Counted from the first letter of the stretch, positions 35,181-44,792 are shown. The stretch is DNA of 64,000 nt from JASHUC01 sp035606175 (GCA_035606175.1 DATNFW010000103.1:15424-79423); one strand, 5' to 3'. Numbers and translations are program-made. The notes: generated from the sequence alone by a model not told the origin.

Positions 35181-36335
35181 ATGATGCGGGGCATCGTGCG
35201 CATTCGTTTCCTTCTGCCGTACGTCGCCGGCTGCGCCCTGATCTTTGCGGGCTGCACCAGCCCGCTGCCGCGAGGCGGCGGCGGTCCCAGCGGGCAAACA
35301 CGCACCTCGATAGAGTCTCTGCTGCCGGCGACGGTTTCCGACCGCGCGGGATGGACTGCCGATATGCGCGCCTCGTTCGCCGCTCTGCGCATTGCGCCGA
35401 CGCGCGAGCATGTCTGCGCTGCGATCGCGGTGATCGAGCAGGAGTCGGGCTTCCGAGTCGATCCCGTGGTCCCCGATCTCGGCCGGCGCGCCCGGCAGGA
35501 GATCGATGAGCGCGCGGCGAGCGCCAACGTGCCGGGCGTCCTGGTGCACGCGGCACTCGACTTGAGGTCGTCCAACGGACGCACGTACGGCGAGCGGATC
35601 GGCGCAGCGCGCACGGAGAAGCAGCTCTCCGACACTTACGAGGACTTCATCGGACAGGTGCCGCTCGGGCGGCGCTTGTTCTCCGGCTGGAATCCGATTC
35701 GAACGCGCGGACCGATGCAGGTCAGCGTCGCCTTCGCCGAGCGCTTCGAGCGTATTGCGCCGTATCCGTTTGCAGCGCGCGGCAGCATTCCCGATGAGCT
35801 GTTCACCCGACGCGGGAGCCTCTACTTCGGAATCGCCCATCTGCTCGATTACCAGGCACCGTATGACCGCTACCTGTTTCGTTTCGCCGACTACAATGCC
35901 GGTCAATACGCGAGCCGCAATGCGGCGTTCCAGCGAGCGGCCGCTCTCGCGTCCGGCCAGCCGGTGACGGCGGATGGCGCGCTGCTCGCGCCCGCAGAGG
36001 GGCTGCTCGCAAGCGGGGGCACGCTCCTCGCACGAGATCGCCCGGCCAAGGATGCCGGCCAGACCGAGCGGGTGCTCGATCGGCTTGCCCCACGCCTTCA
36101 TCTGACTCCGGCGGAGATCCATTCCGCGCTCGAGCAAAGCACGACGCGGGAATTCGAGCGGACCGAGCTGTACCGGCGCGTGTTCGCGCTCGCCGAGCGC
36201 CGCGGCGGACGGCGCTTGCCGCGCGCCGTCGTCCCGCAGATCCGCCTGCACGGGCCGAAAATCGAACGTGCCCTGTCCACCGATTGGTACGCGCACCGGG
36301 TCGATGGTCGTTTCGAGCGCTGCATGCACGAGTAG
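35181..36335 (+). CDS. DUF1615 family lipoprotein
   Basis: Lipoprotein of 384 residues of the DUF1615 family, which has lysozyme-like features (lytic-transglycosylase resemblance) but no proven activity. Lipobox LIFAGC with Cys25 as the modified residue, Gly-rich linker, a helical region with CAAIAVIEQESGFRVDP (the Glu is in the position expected of a transglycosylase-like acid), GPMQVSVAF and FADYNAGQYASRNAAFQ. The last two motifs are like those of soluble lytic transglycosylases. It follows the TonB receptor by 51 bases. Confidence 0.87.
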   Translation: MMRGIVRIRFLLPYVAGCALIFAGCTSPLPRGGGGPSGQTRTSIESLLPATVSDRAGWTADMRASFAALRIAPTREHVCAAIAVIEQESGFRVDPVVPDLGRRARQEIDERAASANVPGVLVHAALDLRSSNGRTYGERIGAARTEKQLSDTYEDFIGQVPLGRRLFSGWNPIRTRGPMQVSVAFAERFERIAPYPFAARGSIPDELFTRRGSLYFGIAHLLDYQAPYDRYLFRFADYNAGQYASRNAAFQRAAALASGQPVTADGALLAPAEGLLASGGTLLARDRPAKDAGQTERVLDRLAPRLHLTPAEIHSALEQSTTREFERTELYRRVFALAERRGGRRLPRAVVPQIRLHGPKIERALSTDWYAHRVDGRFERCMHE

Positions 36336-36377
36336 CGCTATATTCGCGCTAGTGAGACGGAACGGGGGGAATCGAAC

Positions 36378-37406
36378 GTGATAGCCGACAAGCGCGCGCG
36401 CGCGGCATTTGCCGCCGCCTCATTCATCGCGATCGGGTGGGCGGCCTCGCCCGTTCGCGCCGCCGCAAGCTGCGATCGAGCGTGCCTCGAGCACATCGCG
36501 GAGCAATACCTCGCTGCGATGGTCGCTCACGATCCCTCCAAGGCGCCCATTGCTTCGCGGACCCGCTATACGGAGAACGGTGTCGAGCTCACACTACCCG
36601 ACGGCCTCTGGCGCACGGCCGATGGACTCGGCAAGTACCGCCTGTATGTGGCCGATCCCGACAAGGACACGATCGGGTTCTTTGCGAAGGCGCGCGAGAA
36701 CGGCGCGCCGGTGCTCGTCGCGACCCGATTGAAGGTGGTCGGGGACAAAATCACCGAGATCGAGAGCGTCGTCGCCCGGCTCTCCGGAACTATCGGGGGA
36801 AGCGCGAGCCCACTCGGGCGCGAGGACCGGCTCGGCGATGAGCCTCGGCCGCAATTCCTCGCGGTCCTGCCGTCCAAAGAGCGGCGCTCCCCGGCGCGGC
36901 TCGCGCAGATCGTCGACCGCTACTTTACGGGCATCGAGAACAATACCGGCGATAAGCCTCCGCCGTTCGCAACCGACTGTCTGCGAATCGAGGATGGAGC
37001 GCAGACGACGGGCCGGCCGGTCGCAGCCGGCCGCGAGGCCGGGGCGGCGAACTATAGCTGCCGAGAGGCATTCGGTCTCGGCTACTACCACGAGGACACG
37101 CGGTTGCGTAACCGACGCGTGCTCGCCGTCGATACCGAGCGCGGGCTCGTCTACACCGGCGTCTTTCTCGACCATGACGCGACGGTGCGCACGTACCATC
37201 TCAAGAACGGCCGTCTCGTGACGGTGCGCAACACGGGCCCATGGACGTGGATGGCGCAGGAAGTCTTCGAGGTGAACGGGCGCGGTGAGATCAGCCAGGT
37301 CGAGGCGGTTCTGCTCAGCGTGCCCTACGGCATGCGCCCGGGATGGAGCACCGGAGTGCATCTGCCGAGCCCCGCCGCACAACGGGATGGATTCAAAGAG
37401 TATTGA
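36378..37406 (+). CDS. Secreted two-domain NTF2-like protein (DUF8021-like)
   Basis: Exported protein of 342 residues with a signal peptide ending near VRAAAS (about 31). Two NTF2/SnoaL-like domains are visible. The first (about 35-150) has CLEHIAEQYLAAMVAHDPS and RYTENGVEL; the second (about 178-335) has IVDRYFTGIE, then GVFLDHDATVRTY and the closing QEVFEVNGRGEISQVEA followed by SVPYGMRPGW. The same ending pattern occurs in the remnant at 47047. It is seven bases from the quinoprotein gene, so the two are likely co-expressed. Function unknown. Confidence 0.78.
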   Translation: MIADKRARAAFAAASFIAIGWAASPVRAAASCDRACLEHIAEQYLAAMVAHDPSKAPIASRTRYTENGVELTLPDGLWRTADGLGKYRLYVADPDKDTIGFFAKARENGAPVLVATRLKVVGDKITEIESVVARLSGTIGGSASPLGREDRLGDEPRPQFLAVLPSKERRSPARLAQIVDRYFTGIENNTGDKPPPFATDCLRIEDGAQTTGRPVAAGREAGAANYSCREAFGLGYYHEDTRLRNRRVLAVDTERGLVYTGVFLDHDATVRTYHLKNGRLVTVRNTGPWTWMAQEVFEVNGRGEISQVEAVLLSVPYGMRPGWSTGVHLPSPAAQRDGFKEY

Positions 37407-37412
37407 TGAATC

Positions 37413-38999
37413 ATGGCGCCTTCGTTCAAAACGCTCGCCGCTCTGATGGCTGCCGGGGCCCTCACCGCGCTTGCGCCCCCGGCGCGAGCCGCGGGCCCGG
37501 CTCCTCAGGCTGCGCCCGCCGCGCAATGGCTCACGATCAATCGTCGCCTGGACGGGGATCGCTTCTCACCGCTCAAGCAGATCACTCCGGCCAACGTGTC
37601 GCGGCTCGGGAACGTCTGCCGCGTGCAGATCGATGGCGCGACGACGTTCGAAGCCGGCCTCATCGTCGCGGACGGGACGATCTACACCGACACGGGACAG
37701 GAGACCGTCGCGCTCGATGCGGCGAATTGTGCGATTCGGTGGAAGCATCGATACGTACCGGAGGAGGAGCGTTACTCTCCCTCCAATCGAGGACTCGCCG
37801 TGATGGACGGCCGAGTGTTCCGCGGCACGGGCGATGCGCGCCTCATCGCCCTCGATGCGACCACGGGCAAGCTTCTCTGGAAGGATGTCATCGGTGCACC
37901 GCGCCTCGGTGAGGCGGCCACCGCCGCCCCGCTCGCGTGGAACGGCATCGTGTACATGGGCATCAGCGGCAGCGAGCTCGGGGCGCGCGGCCGCGTCATG
38001 GCCTACGACGCGGCGACCGGCCGGGAGCTGTGGCGCTTCGATACGGTGCCGATCGGCAGCGAAAAAGGCGCGGACACCTGGAAGCGTCCGCAATCGGCGA
38101 AAACGGGCGGCGGAGGCATCTGGGGTGCTATGTCGCTCGATGTGGCGACGGGGGAGCTGTTCGTGCCCGTTGGCAATCCCTGGCCCGACATCGACAAGGG
38201 GTACCGCCCGGGCAGCAACCTGTTCACCGACTCCATCGTCGTACTCGATGCACGCACCGGCGCTCTCAAATGGTGGTATCAAGCAACGCCCGAGGACTGG
38301 CAGGATCAGGACATGGTCGCGGCGCCCGTGCTGTACCGGGACACCCGGGTACGTGACATCGTCGCGTTCGGCGGAAAAGACGGGTACGTCACCGCAGTCG
38401 ATCGCGACACGCACCGGATGATTTTCCGCACGGCCGTCACGACCTTCTCCGCGTATCACAAGAGCCCAACGCGCGAGGGCGTGCGAATCTGCCCTGGATA
38501 CGCCGGCGGCGTGGAGTGGAACGGGCCTGCGCTCGATCCGCTCAATCACACGCTCGTCACGGGCGCCGTCGATGCATGCTTCATCGTCAAGCTGGGCACC
38601 ACGCACTATTCCCCCAGTCAGGCGAGCTTCGGCGGCACGGTGCAGCCGGATGGCCCGATCACCGGCTGGGTCACCTCACTCGACAGCGAGACGGGTCAGG
38701 TGCGCTGGCGTTACCACGCGGAGAAACCCGTGATCGCGGGCGTGACCCCGACCGCGGGCGGCGTGACACTCACGGGGGACACCGCCGGAAATCTCCTGGT
38801 GTTCGAGAGCCGCACCGGACGGCTGCTGCGCAAACTGCCAACGGGCGGCGCACTCGCAGGCGGCCTCGTGACGTACGCGATCGCAGGGCGGCAGTACGTC
38901 GCGTTCGCATCGGGGAATGTCTCGCGCATGGCCTTTGGCGCGCTCGGCATGCCGAGTGTCGTCGTCATGGCTCTCGAGCCTCAGCACGCGCAGCCGTAA
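37413..38999 (+). CDS. PQQ-binding-like beta-propeller quinoprotein (no haem domain)
   Basis: Periplasmic propeller protein of 528 residues, related to PQQ alcohol dehydrogenases. Signal peptide (1-26), then tryptophan-docking repeats such as LDATTGKLLWK, YDAATGRELWR and LDSETGQVRWRY. The active-site segment TPEDWQDQDM keeps the Asp-x-Asp pair (D298, D300) that aligns with catalytic and metal-binding Asp of PQQ dehydrogenases. There is no CxxCH, so electrons must pass to a separate cytochrome. No adjacent CC disulfide as in the enzyme at 15184. Follows the NTF2-like protein gene by six bases. Substrate unknown. Confidence 0.85.
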   Translation: MAPSFKTLAALMAAGALTALAPPARAAGPAPQAAPAAQWLTINRRLDGDRFSPLKQITPANVSRLGNVCRVQIDGATTFEAGLIVADGTIYTDTGQETVALDAANCAIRWKHRYVPEEERYSPSNRGLAVMDGRVFRGTGDARLIALDATTGKLLWKDVIGAPRLGEAATAAPLAWNGIVYMGISGSELGARGRVMAYDAATGRELWRFDTVPIGSEKGADTWKRPQSAKTGGGGIWGAMSLDVATGELFVPVGNPWPDIDKGYRPGSNLFTDSIVVLDARTGALKWWYQATPEDWQDQDMVAAPVLYRDTRVRDIVAFGGKDGYVTAVDRDTHRMIFRTAVTTFSAYHKSPTREGVRICPGYAGGVEWNGPALDPLNHTLVTGAVDACFIVKLGTTHYSPSQASFGGTVQPDGPITGWVTSLDSETGQVRWRYHAEKPVIAGVTPTAGGVTLTGDTAGNLLVFESRTGRLLRKLPTGGALAGGLVTYAIAGRQYVAFASGNVSRMAFGALGMPSVVVMALEPQHAQP

Positions 39000-39066
39000 G
39001 CGCGAGCTCGGGCACGCTGATTGCTGATGTTGGGGCGCTGCCCCGCGGAGCCGGTAGGAGGCCGCC

Positions 39067-39243
39067 GTGGATTGCGAAGTTCCCCTAATTCTGCAGGTCG
39101 CTGCGAGTGCACCGACCTGCTCCCCTACGCCTTCGACCATCACCTTCGATGAGGCGGACCACGCTGAACGTTCGCTCGATGATCCCCCGCTCGAGGCCTG
39201 CAAACGCGAGCTCGACGCGGTGCTCGCGTCGCTCGACCGCTGA
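39067..39243 (+). CDS. Small ORF of 58 residues with strong ribosome binding site
   Basis: GTG-initiated small reading frame, 58 residues, in the 340-base gap between the quinoprotein and BON-domain genes. AGGAGG lies five bases before the GTG, the best such site locally. The protein is acidic, soluble, with three cysteines and a C-terminal helix ACKRELDAVLASLDR; it resembles no family I know. Coding status rests on the ribosome binding site and frame only. Confidence 0.4.
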   Translation: MDCEVPLILQVAASAPTCSPTPSTITFDEADHAERSLDDPPLEACKRELDAVLASLDR

Positions 39244-39338
39244 TCGATCGCCGGGCGCGCTGAGCGCGCGGCGACGACCCCGCTTCCCGCGCTCGACCGC
39301 AGCGCGGCGCGGGTGGGCGGCAATCCTCGCGAAACTCG

Positions 39339-39659
39339 CTACCTGTTGATACGCAGCTGGTCCTTCACGTCCGTGACGCCAGGCACCTGCCGCGCCGCCT
39401 GTTCCGCCCGGAGCTTGGCGATCCCCGTGTCTGCCCGTCCGCTCAGCGTGACGACGCCGTTCTGGGTCGCGACCGTCAAACCGACGAACGAGCCCCGCAT
39501 CTCGTGAGTGAGCTTGTGCATCACCTGCTGTGTGATCTGTGTATCCGACTGGGTCGGCTCACTCGAATCGGCAGCCGCGAAGGTGACCGTAGTGCCTGCG
39601 GCGAGGAGCGAGCATCCAAGGATGACTGCCAGTAGATTCGTGCCTCTCCTGTCGCTCAT
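39339..39659 (-). CDS. BON-domain periplasmic protein
   Basis: Secreted protein of 106 residues with a signal peptide (about 1-29) and one BON domain: SDTQITQQVMHKLTHE, then GLTVATQNGVVTLSGRADTGIAKLRAEQAARQVPGVTDVKDQL. Homologues (OsmY-like) are induced by osmotic stress and bind membranes. I chose the ATG at 39659; an ATG four codons upstream is possible. Confidence 0.9.
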   Translation of the reverse strand: MSDRRGTNLLAVILGCSLLAAGTTVTFAAADSSEPTQSDTQITQQVMHKLTHEMRGSFVGLTVATQNGVVTLSGRADTGIAKLRAEQAARQVPGVTDVKDQLRINR

Positions 39660-39823
39660 GGCGCTCTCCATCGTGAAGATCAGCGATACCTGTTCGACCG
39701 AGCTCGGGCGACCAGGTTCCGCGACTGTCGCTCGAGCGCAGCCGCGGACGGGACCGCGAGATTACGGACGCGTGGCGGCCGCGGTATGCTTGCGCGCTCG
39801 CCTCAACTCAACCGGGAGAACTC

Positions 39824-42562
39824 ATGATCAGATCCGCCGGGCCCGTGCTCGCTCGGTCGCTCGCCGCGTTCGCGGGCATCGTGCTGCTACCCGCGACCGC
39901 AACGGCTGCAGCGCAGCCGCCGGCGGCTGCGACGGCACCGGCAGCTGCGGCGTCTGCAGTCCCGGACGCAGCAAACGTTCTGCGCGCGACGCTTCCAAAC
40001 GGACTGCGCGTCATCATCGTGCACAACGGCCTTGCCCCAGTCGCCTCGACGGCCGTCAATTATCTGGTGGGCTCGGATGAGTCTCCGTCGGGCTTTCCAG
40101 GTACGGCGCACGCCCAGGAGCACATGATGTTCCGCGGCAGCCCGGGGCTCACGGCGGACCAGCTCGCCAACATCGGCGGTGTGATGGGCGGGAATTTCAA
40201 CGCAAACACGCGCGAGAGCCTCACCCAGTATCTGTACACGGTGCCGGCCGAGGACCTCGATGTGGCGCTGCACATCGAGGCGATCCGGATGCGCGGCGTC
40301 GATGATTCGGCGAAGCAGTGGGACGAGGAGCGCGGCGCGATCGAGCAGGAGGTCGCGCAGGACCGATCGAACCCCGGCTACGTGCTCTACGCGCAGCTGC
40401 GCTCGCTCGCCTTCGGCGGAACGCCCTATGAGCACGACGCGCTCGGCACACGTCCCTCTTTCGACCATACCACCGCTTCGATGCTCAAACAGTTTCACGA
40501 CACGTGGTATGCGCCGAACAACGCCATTGTCGTGATCGTCGGAGACGTAGACCCGAAGCGTACCCTCGCCGAAGTGCGCAAGCTCTTCGGCGCCATGCCG
40601 CGCAAGGAGCTTCCGGCGCGCCCGAAGATCGATCTCAAGCCGCTCCAGGCGACCTCGATCTCGGTTCCCACCGATCGGCCGACCGGCACGCAGATGATCG
40701 CGTTCCGCGTGCCGGGGCTCGACAGCCCCGACTTCCCTGCGCTCGAGGTGCTCGCGGATGTGCTGAGCAGCCAGCGCTACGCGCTCTATGGGCTCGTGCC
40801 GCAGGGCAAGGCGCTCGGCGCCTTCTTCGCGCTCGACCCGCTGCCGCACGCCGGGCTCGCATACGCGGGCGTCGCCTTTCCCGCCGGTGCAGACCCCAAG
40901 GCGCTCGCCGCAGATGTGCGCGCCGTACTCGAGAATGCGGTGCGCGAGGGCGTGCCCGCCGACCTGGTCGCCGCCGCCAAGCTGCAGGAGCGCCGCGAAA
41001 CCGAATTCCAAAAGAACTCGATCGCCGGGCTCGCCTCGGTCTGGTCGGACGCCGTGGCGCTCTACGGCCTCACCTCTCCGGAGGAGGACCTGGAGCGGAT
41101 CGAGCGGGTAACCGTCGCCGATGTGAATCGCGTCGCTCGCAAGTATCTCGACTTCGATCACGCGATCACGGCAGTGATGCTCCCGCAGGGCTCAGGGCCG
41201 CCCGTTCGATCCGCGAGCGCCGGTTTCGGAGGACAGGAGAGCATCTCTCTCGGGGAAGCGAAGCCGACGAAGCTTCCCGCCTGGGCCGAGCGAGCAGTGA
41301 GCCGCTTGAGGGTGCCCGCGCAGACGACGCATCCGATCGTCTCGCGCTTGCCGAATGGCCTCACGCTGATCGTCCAGCCCGAGGACGTGAGCGATACGGT
41401 GAGCGTGTTCGGGCACATCCGGAACCGCCCGGAGACCGAGACGCCGGTGGGCCAGGAAGGCGTCGCGCCGCTCACCGACGAGCTCCTATCGTACGGCACC
41501 GAGCACCTCGATCGGCTCGCCTATCAGAGCGCGCTCGATGCGATCGGCGCGAGCGCGCGGGGCGGAACCGATTTTCTCGCGCAGGCACTGACGGAACATT
41601 TCGATCGGGCCGTTGAGCTGCTCGCTGAGAACGAGCTGCACCCCGCTCTGCCGACCGATGCGATGCGGATCATTCAGCGCCAGCTCGCCGCGGTGGTCGC
41701 CGCGCGCAACCGCAGCCCCGGCTTTCTCACGCAGCGCTCCCTGACCGCCGCACTGTTTCCGGCGACGGACCCGAGCCTGCGGCAGGCGACCGCCGAGAGC
41801 GTGCAGTCGCTCACGTCCGAGGACGTGCATGCCTATTACCGCAAGGTGTTTCGGCCCGACCTCACGACCATCGTCGTCATTGGCAAAGTAACGAGCGCTG
41901 AGGCGCAGGCTGTCATCTCGAAGTATTTCGGCGGCTGGAGCGCCTCGGGCCCTGTGCCGGACACCGATCTGCCGGCCGTCCCGCCCAACCGCCCCTCGAT
42001 CATCAACGTGCCCGATGCGACGCGCGTGCAGGACAACGTGCTGCTCGCGCAGACGGTCGGCGTTACCCGCTCCAACCCCGATTTCTACGCGCTCAATCTG
42101 GGGAGCGCCGTGCTCGGCGGCGGATTTTATTCGACGCGGCTCAGCATCGAGCTGCGGAAGAACCTGGGCCTCGTCTACAGCGTCGGCTCGCGGCTCCAAT
42201 CGGGGCGGACCCGGTCCGTGTACATGATCCGGTTCGCGAGTGATCCGCAGAACGTGGTGCGTGCGGCGAGGATTGCGACGCGCGAGCTCGAGTCGATGCG
42301 GACCAAACCGGCCGCCGCCGATGAGCTCACGCGCGTGAAAGCGCTCCTGCTGCACGCCATACCGCTCTCGGAGGCGAGCGTCGATGAGATCGCCGGCGGG
42401 TTCATCGAGCGGCGCGAGCTCGATCTGCCGCTCAATGAGCCGACGATCGCCGCGCGACGCTACATTGCGCTCAGCGCGAGCGACGTGCAGGCGGCATTCC
42501 GCAAGTGGATTCGGCCGGACGACCTGGTCCGCGTGAGCGAGGGACCCGAGGCGACGAAGTGA
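39824..42562 (+). CDS. M16 family zinc metallopeptidase (double-length, secreted)
   Basis: Periplasmic or outer-membrane-associated zinc protease, 912 residues, pitrilysin-type. Signal peptide (1-30), inverted zinc motif H96-A-Q-E99-H100 in the N-terminal half with the downstream glutamate region ERGAIEQEVAQD, and a C-terminal inactive-type half beginning near ALTLIVQPED with LNLGSAVLGGGFYSTRLSIELRKNLGLVYSVGS. This is the usual single-chain arrangement of two M16 modules. Substrate unknown. Confidence 0.95.
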   Translation: MIRSAGPVLARSLAAFAGIVLLPATATAAAQPPAAATAPAAAASAVPDAANVLRATLPNGLRVIIVHNGLAPVASTAVNYLVGSDESPSGFPGTAHAQEHMMFRGSPGLTADQLANIGGVMGGNFNANTRESLTQYLYTVPAEDLDVALHIEAIRMRGVDDSAKQWDEERGAIEQEVAQDRSNPGYVLYAQLRSLAFGGTPYEHDALGTRPSFDHTTASMLKQFHDTWYAPNNAIVVIVGDVDPKRTLAEVRKLFGAMPRKELPARPKIDLKPLQATSISVPTDRPTGTQMIAFRVPGLDSPDFPALEVLADVLSSQRYALYGLVPQGKALGAFFALDPLPHAGLAYAGVAFPAGADPKALAADVRAVLENAVREGVPADLVAAAKLQERRETEFQKNSIAGLASVWSDAVALYGLTSPEEDLERIERVTVADVNRVARKYLDFDHAITAVMLPQGSGPPVRSASAGFGGQESISLGEAKPTKLPAWAERAVSRLRVPAQTTHPIVSRLPNGLTLIVQPEDVSDTVSVFGHIRNRPETETPVGQEGVAPLTDELLSYGTEHLDRLAYQSALDAIGASARGGTDFLAQALTEHFDRAVELLAENELHPALPTDAMRIIQRQLAAVVAARNRSPGFLTQRSLTAALFPATDPSLRQATAESVQSLTSEDVHAYYRKVFRPDLTTIVVIGKVTSAEAQAVISKYFGGWSASGPVPDTDLPAVPPNRPSIINVPDATRVQDNVLLAQTVGVTRSNPDFYALNLGSAVLGGGFYSTRLSIELRKNLGLVYSVGSRLQSGRTRSVYMIRFASDPQNVVRAARIATRELESMRTKPAAADELTRVKALLLHAIPLSEASVDEIAGGFIERRELDLPLNEPTIAARRYIALSASDVQAAFRKWIRPDDLVRVSEGPEATK

Positions 42563-42621
42563 GGCGACATGGAGCGGCTGCGATTCTTGAGCGGCGCCGC
42601 ACGGCCGCGTAGCATGAACGC

Positions 42622-43089
42622 ATGTCGTCGCGTCCGCCGCTTCCACCCTTCACGCTCGAGACCGCCGTTCAGAAGGTGCGCATGGCCGAGGACGCGTGGA
42701 ATACGCGCGACCCCGAGCGCGTGGCGCTCGCCTACACCGAGGACAGCCGCTGGCGCAACCGGTCGGAGTTCTTCGAGGGGCGCGCGGCGATCGTCGAATT
42801 CCTGAAGCGCAAGTGGGCCCGCGAGCTCGAGTACCGGCTCATCAAAGAAGTTTGGGCCTTTCACGGTCATCGCATCGCCGTGCGCTTCCAGTACGAATGG
42901 CATGACGACGAGGAGTGCTGGTTTCGCTCCTACGGCAACGAGCAATGGGAATTCGACGAGCGCGGCCTCATGCGTCGCCGCGAAGCGAGCATCAATGATG
43001 TGCGGATCGGACCGACGGAGCGGCGTTTCCTGTGGCCGAGCGGTCCGCGTCCGGCCAATCACCTGGGACTGACCGAGCTCGGTCTGTAG
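42622..43089 (+). CDS. DUF1348 (NTF2-like) family protein
   Basis: Conserved cytoplasmic protein of 155 residues, DUF1348. The family signature is dense in Trp and charged residues: KVRMAEDAWNTRDPERVALAYT, WRNRSEFFEGRAAIVEFL, KEVWAFHGHRIAVRFQYEWHD and FRSYGNEQWEFDERGLM. NTF2-like fold with no established function. It ends 16 bases from the convergent HIT gene. Confidence 0.92.
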   Translation: MSSRPPLPPFTLETAVQKVRMAEDAWNTRDPERVALAYTEDSRWRNRSEFFEGRAAIVEFLKRKWARELEYRLIKEVWAFHGHRIAVRFQYEWHDDEECWFRSYGNEQWEFDERGLMRRREASINDVRIGPTERRFLWPSGPRPANHLGLTELGL

Positions 43090-43105
43090 CGCACGCGTCC
43101 GGTGC

Positions 43106-43519
43106 TCAGCGCACCGCCGCGCGAATCTTTGCGGCGAGCTCCGCCGCATCCGCAGCGAGTGCCCCCGCGGGCCAGTCGACACCGAGGCCTTCTCGCGCGC
43201 TCGGCTTCGGGATGATGTGGAAGTGCACGTGATCGACCGCCTGGTGCGCACCGCGGCCGTTGTTCTGCAGCACGTTGTACTCGCGCACGCCGGTCGCCTC
43301 GATGACAGCGCGGGCGAGCCGCGGCAGCACCCGCCCGATCGCCGCGGCCGATTCCTCGGAGAGCGCATCGAGCGTCTCGGCGGGCTCCTTTGGAATCACG
43401 AGCGTATGACCGCGGCTCAAAGGTCCGACATCCAGAATGGCGATCACGCGCTCGTCCTCGTAAACCTTGTGAGCAGGGATGCGTCCCTCGATGATTTTCT
43501 TGAAGACGGTCTCTGCCAT
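43106..43519 (-). CDS. HIT family nucleotide hydrolase (HINT-like)
   Basis: Purine nucleoside phosphoramidase-like protein of the histidine triad family, 137 residues. Seen: VFKKIIEGRIPAHKVYEDE at the N-terminus, GHTLVIPKEPAETL and the triad HVHFHIIP with YNVLQNNGRGAHQAVDH. Normal length from the ATG at 43519. Confidence 0.94.
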   Translation of the reverse strand: MAETVFKKIIEGRIPAHKVYEDERVIAILDVGPLSRGHTLVIPKEPAETLDALSEESAAAIGRVLPRLARAVIEATGVREYNVLQNNGRGAHQAVDHVHFHIIPKPSAREGLGVDWPAGALAADAAELAAKIRAAVR

Positions 43520-43625
43520 GGCTGGCTCTCCGCTTGTGGGGGGAACGGCGCCCTCATTGTCCCGCGGGAACGCCCGAGGGCGGAAGTCCGTTGCTCTCCG
43601 GTGAAGCCAACCCGAGGGCTGAACG

Positions 43626-43934
43626 ATGAGCGAAGTCACCACCGACCATGGCCAGATCCGCCGCTGGGCGGAGGGCAAAGGCGGCAAACCGGCCGCAGTC
43701 AAGCGCACACACCGCGAAGGCGACGTGGGCATAGTCAGGATTATGTTCCCCGATGCGCCGCAGTCCGAGCACGATGCCCTCGAGGAGATCTCCTGGGAGG
43801 AGTTCTTCGAGGAATTCGACAAGCGCAAGCTCGCGCTGATTTACGAACGCGACAGCATGTTCTCCAAGCTTGTCAGCCGCGAGACAGCCGAACGCCGCGA
43901 GCGTGGCGATACGCACGCTGCGCGTCATCACTGA
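43626..43934 (+). CDS. Conserved hypothetical protein (102 residues)
   Basis: Small acidic, soluble protein of 102 residues. Seen: HGQIRRWAEGKGGKPAAVKRTHREGDVGIVRIMFPDAP, then LEEISWEEFFEEFDKRKLALIYE. Homologues with this domain are widespread in proteobacteria and are sometimes labelled 1,4-alpha-glucan branching enzyme; nothing in the sequence supports that name. Promoter region shared with the divergent HIT gene. Confidence 0.72.
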   Translation: MSEVTTDHGQIRRWAEGKGGKPAAVKRTHREGDVGIVRIMFPDAPQSEHDALEEISWEEFFEEFDKRKLALIYERDSMFSKLVSRETAERRERGDTHAARHH

Positions 43935-43958
43935 CCCTGCCGCGCCGCAGAGCAAGCC

Positions 43959-44750
43959 GTGCCTTCGGCCCAGCCTCCGCGCCGTCAATCGGGCGCGCTT
44001 CTTGCGAATCGCGCAAGCGTGGCGGGCAGCGTGAAAGGAACGGCGAGCGACGGCGGCGAGCGAGCACGAGGACCGCTCATACCCCGCATCAGGGCGCGCG
44101 GCCGTTTGGATGACGATGTCTATCGAGGCGTTACCGAGCGCGACCGGCCGCAGCGGAGCACCGCGGTACGGCTGCTCACCGACTGGACGTTTTTGAGCCG
44201 AGCGGTGCGCTACGTTTTGCACCTTCCGACGCCGATGTGCACGGAGGATCGCCGGGTCCTCGAGCGTGTCATTTTCGGCCATTACCGTGAGCGGCCTGAG
44301 GTGCGTTCCGCCCTGTTCGTCGGCTGCCAGTGGTATACGCGCCACTACGAGCGCGCGTTCTTCGCCCAACACGACTTCTGGACACTCGATCCCGATGAGA
44401 GCGCCCGCAAGCACGGCGCACGCCAGCACGTCATCGCGCCCCTCGAACGGCTCGATGCTTTCTTTCCCGAGCGCTACTTCGATCTGATCGTCTGCAACGG
44501 CGTATTCGGCTACGGCCTCGACGCGGCCGAACAATGCGAGGCGGCTTTCGATCACTGCTATACGCGCCTCGCCGATGGAGGGCATTTCGTGCTCGGCTGG
44601 GATGACGTTCCGGAGCGCCGGCCGCTCGAGCTCGAGAGCCTTGCGAGTCTCAAACGCTTCCGTCCGCTCAAATTCCCGCCGCTCGGGACGGAGCGCTACC
44701 TCACCGATACCTCGTACCGGCACGTGTACGATTTCTACACACGCGCCTGA
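43959..44750 (+). CDS. SAM-dependent methyltransferase-like protein
   Basis: Class I methyltransferase-fold protein, 263 residues. After a variable Arg-rich leader (1-55) come ALFVGCQWYTRHYE (degenerate glycine-loop region), FWTLDPDES (acidic end of strand 2), ERYFDLIVCNGVFGYGLD and GGHFVLGWDDVPE (strands 4-5). The glycine loop is poor in Gly, so SAM binding is likely but unproven. GTG start at 43959; a shorter start within the leader is possible. Confidence 0.75.
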   Translation: MPSAQPPRRQSGALLANRASVAGSVKGTASDGGERARGPLIPRIRARGRLDDDVYRGVTERDRPQRSTAVRLLTDWTFLSRAVRYVLHLPTPMCTEDRRVLERVIFGHYRERPEVRSALFVGCQWYTRHYERAFFAQHDFWTLDPDESARKHGARQHVIAPLERLDAFFPERYFDLIVCNGVFGYGLDAAEQCEAAFDHCYTRLADGGHFVLGWDDVPERRPLELESLASLKRFRPLKFPPLGTERYLTDTSYRHVYDFYTRA

Positions 44751-44792
44751 GCAAGGTCGAGCGGCGCGCGCGGGCGGGCGGCTCGAGCCGCA

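Noticed and set aside
43626..43934. Naming this gene 1,4-alpha-glucan branching enzyme
   Set aside because: The protein is only 102 residues and has no GH13 or GH57 motif; the name circulates for this small family without support.
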